This document shows, piece by piece, positions 9,321 through 17,170 of a stretch of DNA of 17,170 nucleotides. The notes under the pieces are model-generated. The model was not told where the DNA came from. It did not search any database and saw only the letters and a program-made list of their open reading frames with translations. Numbering within the stretch: the stretch's first letter is position 1; every line of letters starts with the position of its first letter. This DNA is from Echinostoma caproni (taxonomy: Eukaryota; Platyhelminthes; Trematoda; Plagiorchiida; Echinostomatidae), in assembly GCA_900618425.1 (NCBI GenBank), contig UZAN01044187.1, positions 5,819 through 22,988 of the forward strand. The letters are read 5' to 3'. The position numbers were made by a program, and so were the translations under genes.

Positions 9321-10291
9321 GATCCTGTGAAGTATCCATTGCAGGACGAGAGAACAACGACACCATCATAATTCAACAAAAAAAGTGCTAAACGAAAAGA
9401 AACTAATTTCATTATGTAAACGCGAGAAACTTAGGCGAGAAAAAGCAATTAGATACGGTAGGAATAATCCATCTAGAATAATCAGTAACCTTACCTAGCC
9501 GCGAAATCTAGTCAAATCAAGACATTACAAAAAATCATTTATGAGAAGCGCTATCCGAAAAACGACAGAACATCCAATGCAATTGACTTCAATCAATTAG
9601 TATGCAATTAGCTACGCGGATCAATCGATCACTGCTCAAATGGGGATGACATTGGTTTGGGTAAACAATAAATGAGACCTAGATGAAGTACAACATATGA
9701 AAGAAAAGTCGGCTACTGGCAGGTTACTATTAACGAGGAACGGGCAACGAGGCAACATGAATTGTTCCGAGCTCGTATACAAGGATAAAGCATCGGCATG
9801 TGAAACGTACAAGAAAAAAAAACGATGGAGGTATATACATATATAATCACCCTCCCCTTCTAACTCGTGAAATACTCCTACACTACCAAGTGTCTCAAAT
9901 AGTCTCTGCTGAGCGGACCCTAAATAATGCTTTCCCTACCAAAGTGAGAGGACAAAGAGCCCATTTCCGGAACTATAACCGATTTATAGACTACAGGCCG
10001 CTCGCTCAGGGATTTATCGAAGAATCCCGGTCCAAAACTAACCATTAGTCACCGAATTGATTGGACATAGGTGCATGGGATGACTTGGAGCCTGTCCACA
10101 GGGTACATCACACGATGAACTGTACATCATCAAAACAATGGGTTGCGGTTCCTACGCACTGCTTTTCAGGTTAGAATTTGGCTAAACGAAGGCTCCGGTG
10201 GTAAATCCCCGAGGAAAAATTCACGTGCTTTGGCCTCAGCAACCTGGCATTATTCCGCACACGAGGAAATCATGAACTAATTTCTTTACAA

Positions 10292-10462
10292 TGATGGTGA
10301 CTCGGTGGTAACGTCACCAAAGGCTTACCCCGGGGATGTGTGTTCTAATTCCACCCCCACCACCTGACTTCCTCCATTATGTGTTGAATTGCAGCCCATT
10401 GATTGGCCGTTTCCCTCTTCCTGAAAATTGTATCTTTGTATATTCAATAAAAGGAGGTAAAA
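10292..10462 (+). repeat. SINE-like repeat, copy 2
   Basis: About 170 bp, colinear with copy 1. The A-box-like sequence is TGACTCGGTGGTAA. The B-box-like sequence is decayed (TGTTCTAATTCCACC where copy 1 has TGTCCGAATCCCACC). The body CATTATGTGTTGAATTGCAG...GATTGGCCG is longer than in copy 1. The tail TATTCAATAAAAGGAGGTAAAA contains AATAAA. Comparing the two copies suggests an intact ancestral B box of GTTCGAATCCCACC. Confidence 0.6.
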
Positions 10463-10927
10463 TGAACAGAAAAAAGAAAACATTTTGGGCCATGATTTCT
10501 TTGGTACAGTTTAGACTAGGATGCGTGGGGAAATGTAATAACACAAACCAACGACCATTGGACCCTTGTGAACAAATACCTTTACAGGACATAAGCATCT
10601 AATTAATTTCGACTGTTGCAAAATATATTGGGCTGGAAGGCACCCAAATCCAGACAGATCCTTTGAGCAGGATAAAAAATGGACCAGATTTTTTAATTTG
10701 ATTTACGACATGCGCAGTAAGAAACAGATACGTCAATTGTGATTCATTAGCCGCTGAACGAATCACCGAAAACGAACTTATGCGGTGCTGAGCGCGTTTT
10801 GTTATACAAATGTATTCAAAAATACCCGACAGCAATTGTATCACCTCAGTGGGCTCTATTTCACTGAGTGATTTCATATTGTCTGGCTCTCCTATCCATC
10901 TTGCCTTTTGTTTGTTTTTTTAATGTA

Positions 10928-11008
10928 CTTTTACTTCCTTTTCAATTAATTGAATATACATACGCAGTCAACTTTCAGGAAGGGGGGCTGCGGCCATACA
11001 AAGGCTGC
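10928..11008 (-). repeat. SINE-like repeat, copy 3 (3' part only, inverted)
   Basis: Read on the minus strand, this 81-bp piece matches the 3' half of copy 2: GCAGCCTTTGTATGGCCG, CTTCCTGAAAGTTG, TATGTATATTCAAT and AAAAGGAAGTAAAAG. The head with the pol III boxes is missing. A small insertion (TTAATTG) follows TATTCAA. Confidence 0.55.
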
Positions 11009-12208
11009 TAAACATTTAACCTCGCTGCTTTACTAGCACAAAGAAAGTTTGAAACAATGAGGGCAGATCAACGCGAGTAAGGAACGGTGGGTTGTAATTA
11101 GGATGCTCCAATTCAGATGTTGATTTCCATTTCAAATTCATACAACCGTGCGGTAATCAAAGTTTTTGCTACGGTCCATTAGTAAATCGAATCCGAACTC
11201 ACTACGTAATTACTGAAAAGCAAGCTAAAACAAACAAAATAATTAAGAAGACCCTGGTTCGAAAAGGCAACAACTGGAACGGAAAACCGATCACTTCTAC
11301 ACACGACTGATTGATGAAACGGTAGGGCTTCGTGAATCCCGTGGTGTAAGCCAAACCCCTTGTGGTACGCTTCATCTAATTCGGAGATTCCCCGAAATTA
11401 CTTGTAGATTTTAAGAATCATCGAAAAAGCCTAATGAACATGTTTACACGTGTCCAAGTCGATGCAACTTGTGAATGTTGAACACTCGATTGGATGCCGC
11501 TGTCAGTTGCCTAGATGTCTACTTGCAACCAAGACCTTGTCGATCCGAATACTTAGCGCGCTACATTGCGCAAATGTTTGTTCCACAGTTAACAGGCATG
11601 TGGCAGTGAAACTGTCACTGTATTGAATGAACCAGAGCGTAATCCAACGCCGTAAATTCTAACCATAAAGTATCTTTCCGTGATTTGAACTAACATTCGA
11701 AGGTCAGTTCAATCTCTGGGTCTTAGTGCAATTTGGTCATGCTGATCGCAAACTAATTTACATAACTGGTCTCTGGGGTATTTCCAGCCGGATCGAAAGC
11801 CAGCAAAGTAAATTGTCGCAACACAATGTCCATCGGCTTCAGGGGGACCACTTGAATTGTGTTTGGGCCCTGTGGAAATCAGTTGCCGAAATTACCATGA
11901 CTGGATTCGATAGAAATTATCTCCGTCAAAATTTTACAACCGCACGAATCGCCTAGATACAGCATTTCCAGATAACATTTCTCGCGCAAACAGTGATTCC
12001 ATGAGTGGTGAAACAGAACAGCCGAAAGCAAGTAGGAAATTATTTATAGCACCAAAAGCGCACTTGTTAATGGTGAATGGGGAGGTAAATAAATCCATCT
12101 ACACGATGATTGTTTAACCGGATCATTGTCAATCGCAATTGTGTGATTTTGGATCCGAGATAAACATCTGCATAGTGTTGGTGTTGGTGAGTTCTCAGAG
12201 CAAGAAGT

Positions 12209-12254
12209 GTTATTCGCAGACGTTTCGTAGCCAAGCTAGGCAACATCATCAGTG
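12209..12254 (-). other. Hammerhead-ribozyme-like core sequence
   Basis: The minus strand reads CACTGATGAT, then a hairpin GTTGCC-TAGCTT-GGCTAC, then GAAACGTCTGCG. CTGATGA (12252-12246) followed by a stem-loop and GAAA (12226-12223) is the conserved order of two catalytic strands of a hammerhead ribozyme. Such motifs occur in repeats of flatworms and in Penelope-like elements. There are departures: one extra base between CTGATGA and the stem, a U-U mismatch in the stem, and no obvious short stem III with a UH cleavage site. If it derives from a ribozyme, it is probably degenerate. The surrounding minus-strand open frame (12067-12435) shows no known domain. Confidence 0.3.
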
Positions 12255-14228
12255 CGACTTCGAGGAAGCGCCAATCTCCAGTGGGATATGGTTTATATAG
12301 TTCTTTTTGATGATTATGGTTGGCTGTTTGCGTCCCTTTAATCCTGTATTGAGTTATTCTTGATCTGATCATTTGTCCCGGAAGAAAGGTGATTTCAGAG
12401 TGTGTACTGACTGCCTGACATTTTTGACATAACATTCACGTGCATCCCACAAGATCACGTGGATGTTACCAAATGCGAACACTGGTGGCCGTAGGTGCAT
12501 GCTTCTGTGCGAACGTGCTTCGATCAGAAGCAAATCGCTACTACGGTGAGGAGTGGGTGTTTGATGGATGTTCAATACCGATGACCATTCCAAGTGAATA
12601 GGAAAACCAATTTGTGATAAACGGTTCCCATTTCAATTGGGTGAATCTGAAGAGGTTTCTACCTAGGGGTAACACTGCAGTCCAGCTTTTTACATATGTC
12701 ACTCTTCAGTTGATTTGTCGTGCAACGTTGTTAGGGTAACAATAAAAAACTCAATTTAGGACATGATACTACACAACCTTGATTTATAGCATCGTTTGTC
12801 TCCAAAATCAAAATACTGACCCTACCTATTACTTTGTTGATTGCTTTTTCATTTTACTTCTGGCCACAGTCACAGTAACCAAAACAATGTACATTGTCTT
12901 TACCTGTTGTTTTCCATGGGTGGGGAGAGGTTCGTGCATTTTCGTACCAGTAGACTGACGTACTACAGCTACTCACTTGACACACATCAGCAACCATAGA
13001 TTTGAGGTCAGGTGGCTCAAACTGAGACCAGACCCAGATTCATTCGAGTAGTATACACTTTTATGGTCACCGATTCAATTCCCGGAATATACCAGCACGG
13101 CACAGTGAACAAAAACAGTTTAGCGAACAAGCTTATTTCTGGTACCTAATGAACCGGCCAATACATCACATTTTATGTTGCAACATTTTGTATGGTGTTT
13201 TCTTTACCTGAATAAATTCTTGAGCTATATACCCAAAAGCTAATAAAATTAAAGTGAAGTCTTAGTAAAAAAAACAATACAGCTTGGTGCACAAGAACAT
13301 GGAAATCGTCTCCAGGTTCAAAAATGGGCTCTGGGAGTACAAATGTATGAGGGCATTTCAGAGGTACAGCAGCAAATTCTAAATAGGCTGTGGTTATAGT
13401 GGTTTTTTGTCGGGTTACCCAGATACCACTTGCCACTTAGGTGTTCTCCACGATTGTACTCACACTGGCTGACGAACAAAAAGCAATGTGAAAAAATTTG
13501 AAAAAAAAATGAAGAAGCGGCAAAAGCTTCATGCGCTAGTAGGCTCGCTATTAATTCCACTTTCAGTAGGCTACAACCAAAAGAAAGTAATTAGTATTTC
13601 TCAAGTCCCAATTGGATGGCTGAAACTAACCGCAGTTGATTTAAATGTCGCGGATGGGGAGAAGACAAAAGGAAGCTCAGAGGCGAGTGAACAGCAACCT
13701 GAAATGACAGAGACTGAAGCGAGTACTTTAGAGTGCAACATGCACTCATAGGGTGAAAACCATTCGAACCAGACAATGATGTGACAGATCAATGATTGTG
13801 TTGGTAAGTTCGAATTGACCAAGTGTGAACACAGTATTTTTAACTTCCGATAAAGCACGGGATGAACCAGAGAAGCTACGGAGTTTTGGGCGTCTTCTTC
13901 AAGTACTGTGACGTACAAACGGGATATGCGCCCCACCCNCCCTATCAATTCGGGATGAACAAACAGTTCACTAGGTTGGAACGAATTATATCCATGAGCA
14001 ACGATTTTCAGTAACTTAGTAACATCGCATATCAATGAACATTCTTTCATTATGCACGGTAAACACGTGACCAGATTTACCGTTTATCCTTGACCAATAG
14101 AACGTAAATCTGCCTGCGGAACGCGTCAACGATAATGAATTATCAATGACAGAGCGATATTTCGTATATTAAGGATAAACAGTGCAACATCGGAGTATGC
14201 ACTTTAGACAAAAAGCACTTCATTTATA

Positions 14229-14278
14229 ATGGCCTTGGTCACCATTGCGTCGGTCCAGAGATCACGGATTCGAACCAC
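14229..14278. repeat. Possible tRNA-like (pol III) repeat relic
   Basis: The minus strand has a perfect B box, GGTTCGAATCC, at 14276-14266. On the plus strand the same bases follow TGGCCTTGGTCACC, which resembles an A box about 37 nt before GATTCGAACC. Orientation is unclear and no acceptor stem is visible. Probably a worn SINE head. Confidence 0.3.
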
Positions 14279-14453
14279 ATCGGAGTCAAAAATGAGAGAC
14301 AAGCGAGTGGATGCTAATGAGAATTCCAGGCTGGTTCCGGCGATATCCAAATGCCCCTGTTATTTAATATGAAATTGCTCAGTCCGAGGATCGTCAATTG
14401 CAACAACCGGTATTGAAATCAATCGCTTTTTTTGATTACACACCTAAGTGTGA

Positions 14454-14501
14454 TGAACAGCAGACGGGGCGAACCCTATAGTCACGAGGACCTGCTGTTC
14501 A
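14454..14501 (+). repeat. Perfect 10-bp hairpin stem
   Basis: TGAACAGCAG (14454-14463) pairs exactly with CTGCTGTTCA (14492-14501) around a 28-nt loop. No gene is adjacent, so a terminator or regulatory role is not supported. It may be part of an unrecognised repeat running to about 14565, where GGCGAACC recurs (about 14468 and 14541). Confidence 0.4.
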
Positions 14502-15373
14502 GTGGTGGAAATCGGTAACCTAAGCCCCGGGACTTGGAGTGGCGAACCACATAAGGCCCCGATAAGTTAGATAGAAGTGAAACTTACGTAAAAAACACCA
14601 CACAAGCAAGCACATACAGCATCACTACTTTTATCCTAAAGGGATCGACACGCGAAACCCAAAATACCAGGGTCCTTGAACTCTAATCGATGATCCACCT
14701 GGATTTCCTCAGACCAGATGGAAGGAAAAAGTCATCAACCCACACACTTGGTCTTTGATCCGCAAAGTTGAAGACTAACACAAATTCTATCGATGATGCA
14801 ACGCGTAGAATGGAACGCATAGCATTCGCATACGGTTCGAATTCCAATGTGTATTTTAGTTTTTTAGTGTGATTAATCAATGAACAAAAGTGTCTAAAGA
14901 TTCGATGGAAAAATTTACCTTAAGCTAAACCGCCGGATTGATTCCATAAGGCCAACTAGATTTTGACTTACGTAAACAAGTGATATGTCAAAAATTGCGT
15001 TCGACCAACTTCCCGGGTCTCTATTTGGTGTCAAATGACACGTCCTCTGTATTCGAAAGATAACTTATCTCCTCGTAGTGACGGTAATACCACACTAGCT
15101 AGTGCGCTCATCCCCAAACAACTTTGGATTATAATCATCATTCGCTAGTTGGTGGTAACACTGACCACATGACACCATTTGTTTGTTTTTTCGTTCTCCC
15201 TGGTAAGTATAAAACCCAACGTTTCCCCTCAGTTTTCCTCTATGTATTGCAATGATAAATATACACGATTGATTGTTCCTGGCGCGCGCCCTTCGATTGG
15301 CTGCGCTACACTCTCGTGCTTGTTTGTCACGTTGGAATTTATCGTTTTCCTCGTCCATAAATCGGTGCTAATC

Positions 15374-15499
15374 ATGTCCAGGATCTATAAATATTCTCGT
15401 CAGGACATGCTACGACTAAAAACTGTACTATCCGCTTATTTTTTACTTGGTGAGAGTCATAAAAATCCTTGGATCAAAAAACGCAGACGGGCCGGATAG
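15374..15499 (+). pseudogene. LINE ORF2 N-terminal segment (broken)
   Basis: From ATG 15374 a 41-codon segment reads MSRIYKYSRQDMLRLKTVLS and ends with a basic KKRRRAG before TAG (15497-15499). The pattern of Tyr-Ser/Thr-Arg, Leu-rich helix and Arg/Gly-rich patch is common at the start of CR1-like ORF2 proteins in animals. It is in a different frame from the endonuclease that follows (open from 15513), so at least one indel plus a stop separates them. Two further in-frame Met codons lie upstream, but the product there looks non-coding. I infer that this is the original ORF2 start region; the evidence is position and composition. Confidence 0.4.
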
Positions 15500-15512
15500 C
15501 AGACTGCACTAA

Positions 15513-16178
15513 CTTGCACCCCCCTGCCAAGACGACTGTGCCATCATGGGTTGTACTAACGTTCGCTCGCTATTCGCGAAGATTTCGGATTTAACCTCCA
15601 TTCTGAACACACGCATAAATTCCAACATATGTGTTGCTTGTGTACAAGAAACCTGGGTGAATCAAAACATTGAGGACGTGCTCGTGCGAATAGAAGGGTT
15701 TGACTGCTACCGGCAGGATAGACAGCGAAGTAGGAAAAAAAACGGAGGCGGTATGGCTACTTACATCAATGTTTCCTGGTGTGGCAAGTCAGAAGTTATA
15801 TATAACTATTCTGAAAAAAGCATTGACTGTTTATCTGTTCGTTGCCACCCCAAATTTTCTCGTCATAAAAGTACAATCATCACTAATGTGAATATATCTC
15901 CCTCTTGTACTCGAACCGAAATTTCTGCTTTCTTTGATTCCTGTATTCCATTTCTAGTTCCATTGTTTGATGAAACTCTCCACTTACTTGTTGGTGATTT
16001 CAATCATGCCAGCATTTCTCCCCTACTTCCGTTTGGTCTGTCTGACCTTTCTCATTCTCCTACCAGAGGTAGCTCTGTGCTGGACAGAGTGATCACAAAC
16101 CATCCCAAATTATTCTCCCTCAAACTAATGTCCCCGGTTTCTACCAGTGACCATAGTATTCTTCTTGTTAGACCATAG
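15513..16178 (+). pseudogene. LINE ORF2 endonuclease domain (APE/EEP type), catalytic residues kept
   Basis: The open frame runs from 15513 to a TAG at 16176-16178, with its first Met at 15546 (210 codons from there). Numbering from that Met, the exonuclease-endonuclease-phosphatase motifs are all in order: N5 in GCTNVRSL, E35 in CVQETW, Y55-R59 (YRQDR), GGGMATYI at 67-74, GDFNH at 150-154 (D151, N153), LDRVITN at 179-185, and SDH at 201-203 (D202, H203). Such domains nick the target DNA strand to prime reverse transcription. Only about 19 residues separate GDFN from the TRGSSVLD block; related elements usually have about 40-50, so an in-frame internal deletion is likely. The usual VYxPP is changed to VNISPS. 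The frame continues past the stop with linker-like sequence, so TAG is a premature stop. Confidence 0.85.
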
Positions 16179-17170
16179 GTATACTCTCGCATTGCTTATC
16201 AAGCATTCATACGTTCTACTCAGATAAAATTTCATCTAAGGGACTTTCTACCCAACCGTATATCTCTTCACAACCGTTCTATTGTGATTGTTCAGTCTTG
16301 GTTCTTGTCCTTCACTTTTTAAATGTGTCAATCTGTTCACTGAAACGATTAAATCGATCTTTAACTTGTGTTGCCCAATGAAAACCCTGTTTGTCTGTAA
16401 CGGCAGAATTACCTCGCTTTTTTTAAATCACTGAGAAGGTACAAAGAAATGGCCTACAAATCTCGCCATGCACCAACTGTAAAGCAATTTTCTGATTTAA
16501 TCAGATCCGAGATAACGTACCTAAATGCAATCTTCGCCGCCCAAATTCTGCGAACAAAGAACACCTGGCTTTTATGGCAAAGTATTCGCCTTCTCTGTGG
16601 GCAGAACAGAAAACATTCCAATACCTCTGTGTATGTCAGCAGTCTAAACGCCACTTTCATCCACCCGTCAAATGAGAAATAGATTCCCTCATTCCTATGC
16701 AATGAATCCAGTTCAGTGTCTTTTTCCAATGATTTAATCTTTAAGCTTCTTCGATCCTGCAAAGCATCTTCAGCTGCAGGCCCTGATGGTCTTCCTCCCG
16801 CACTTCTGAAATTCGGAGCAGCTTCCNCCAATATGATGACATCCATCATCAATAAGTCCCTATCTTCCCGATCGATTCCTCATTCTTGGCGTCCAGTGAC
16901 CATTATCCCGATCCCCAAATCCACGTTCTTAACTGTTCTTGCGAACCGGTTTCGTCCTATCGCGTTGACCTCAGCGGCTCTAAAGTTAACTGAAAAGCTA
17001 TCCTGAGTCGGTTGCAGTCAGACGCCACAATTCCTCACGACCCCCTTCGATTTAAATATAAACCAAACAGATCCACATTGGATGCCGTGTCCACTCTAAT
17101 GCATTTTGTCAGGAAGTCATTGAACGATTCGGCCAAGTCTCTGTTGTGTTTTTCTTGACTATTCGTCTGT
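16179..17170 (+). pseudogene. LINE ORF2 linker and reverse transcriptase start (broken, partial)
   Basis: After the stop at 16178 the same frame reads VYSRIAYQAFIRSTQIKFHL, then drifts. LFTETIKSIFNLCCPMKTLF (from 16333) is in another frame, and KSLRRYKEMAYKSRHAP returns to the first (from 16425). A stop follows at 16680-16682. The RT begins at about 16716: AAGPDGLPPALLKFGA (from 16776), IPHSWRPVTIIPIPK, and FRPIALTS (from 16950), which are RT blocks 0-2 of non-LTR elements. A one-base loss near 17000 moves the frame to ILSRLQSDATIPHDPLRFKY and RSTLDAVSTL. At the edge the first frame returns as VFLDYSSV (motif A, with the catalytic Asp at 17157-17159). Base 16827 is undetermined. Finger and palm motifs B to E (including FADD) lie beyond the window. 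Confidence 0.8.

Larger units (their letters stand above)
8358..15179. other. Non-coding, repeat-rich tract upstream of the visible exons
   Basis: If exon 8357-8097 is internal, at least the first part of this tract is intron of the RILP-like gene; the rest may be intron or intergenic. No RH1-domain exon was recognised. Mobile or repeated pieces occupy 8430-8947, 9012-9320, 10292-10462 and 10928-11008, with weaker ones near 12209-12254, 14229-14278 and 14454-14501. In 9321-10291, 11009-12066, 12436-14228 and 14502-15083 I see only AT-leaning non-coding DNA with short open frames and no family signature. A small imperfect stem (15084-15099 with 15144-15161) lies just before the LINE. Confidence 0.6.
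15180..17170 (+). mobile_element. Degenerate CR1/Jockey-type non-LTR retrotransposon (LINE), 3' end outside the window
   Basis: A LINE ORF2 is laid out in order: N-terminal region, APE-type endonuclease, linker, then reverse transcriptase up to motif A at the window edge. All main blocks are on the plus strand. Most share one frame (that of 15546, 16449, 16716 and 17157), broken by stops and frameshifts, so this is a fossil copy. The SDH, LDRVITN, FRPIALTS and FLDYSS-type motifs and the endonuclease fused upstream of the RT point to the CR1/Jockey group. The exact clade needs the rest of the RT. The 5' boundary is not defined: 15180-15373 holds a TATAAAA (15208-15214) and a GC-rich GGCGCGCGCC block before the first Met. 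Whether this is the element's own 5' UTR is unknown. Confidence 0.8.

Noticed and set aside
9072..9412. Two 72-codon minus-strand frames containing GGIQTH-type peptide
   Set aside because: These are translations of the tRNA-like repeat. GGI(R/Q)TH-type peptides commonly come from antisense B-box sequence.
12067..12435. 122-codon open frame on the minus strand
   Set aside because: No domain, no start context, and it overlaps the hammerhead-like repeat. Better read as repeat sequence that happens to be open.
12903..12990. CAACAG|GTAAAG donor on the minus strand preceded by an open stretch
   Set aside because: No pyrimidine-rich acceptor upstream and no coiled-coil or RH1 character in any frame.
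13203..13245. Possible upstream exon ending IAQEFIQ before a GTAAAG donor (minus strand), loosely like an RH1 segment
   Set aside because: The similarity is only a few residues, the acceptor is poor, and neighbouring sequence does not continue the RH1 pattern.
13601..14050. 149-codon open frame on the minus strand
   Set aside because: It crosses an undetermined base, has no recognisable family signature, and its composition looks like translated AT-rich non-coding DNA.
1..17170. CRISPR array, prokaryotic operons or phage genes
   Set aside because: No regularly spaced repeats, no Shine-Dalgarno-led ORF series, and split exons with GT-AG introns indicate eukaryotic DNA.

Overview
The window reads as nuclear DNA of an animal with long, repeat-filled introns. 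A parasitic flatworm (trematode) is the best guess. This rests on a protein gene split into small exons by introns of 2.9 and 5.0 kb, several tRNA-derived short repeats, and a decayed CR1/Jockey-type LINE. The species cannot be fixed from sequence alone. There is no bacterial gene organisation, and most open frames are too short and too unlike proteins to be genes. Two ambiguous bases (13939 and 16827) point to a draft assembly.

Minus strand, 1-8357: the middle part of one gene, which I identify as a RILP-like (RILPL1/RILPL2-type) Rab-effector adaptor. Transcription runs from high to low coordinates. An exon at 8357-8097 encodes a coiled coil and a Ser/Pro-rich linker. An exon at 5240-5050 encodes the RH2 (Rab-binding) domain. 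The first bases of the next exon lie at 26-1. All three have good splice signals and their phases agree. A possible 38-nt micro-exon (5421-5384) would keep the frame only if exon 8357-8097 used a second donor 7 nt further downstream. The RH1-domain exons were not found, so they probably lie beyond the right edge or in an upstream exon I could not recognise. The 3' end lies beyond the left edge.

The rest of 8358-15179 is non-coding and rich in insertions. It holds a foldback element with about 100-bp inverted arms and an 11-bp flanking direct repeat (8430-8947). Next to it is a tRNA-like element bounded by a perfect 15-bp direct repeat (9012-9320). A separate SINE-like family has copies at 1034-1194, 10292-10462 and, truncated and inverted, 10928-11008. 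A hammerhead-ribozyme-like core lies on the minus strand near 12209-12254.

Plus strand, about 15180 to the right edge: the 5' two-thirds of a degenerate CR1/Jockey-type non-LTR retrotransposon. An APE-type endonuclease domain keeps its catalytic residues. It is followed by a linker and the start of a reverse transcriptase, broken by stops and frameshifts and cut at the window edge within RT motif A.

The protein-coding content is thus one adaptor gene linking Rab GTPases to membrane traffic. It is surrounded by mobile DNA that has expanded its introns and flank.
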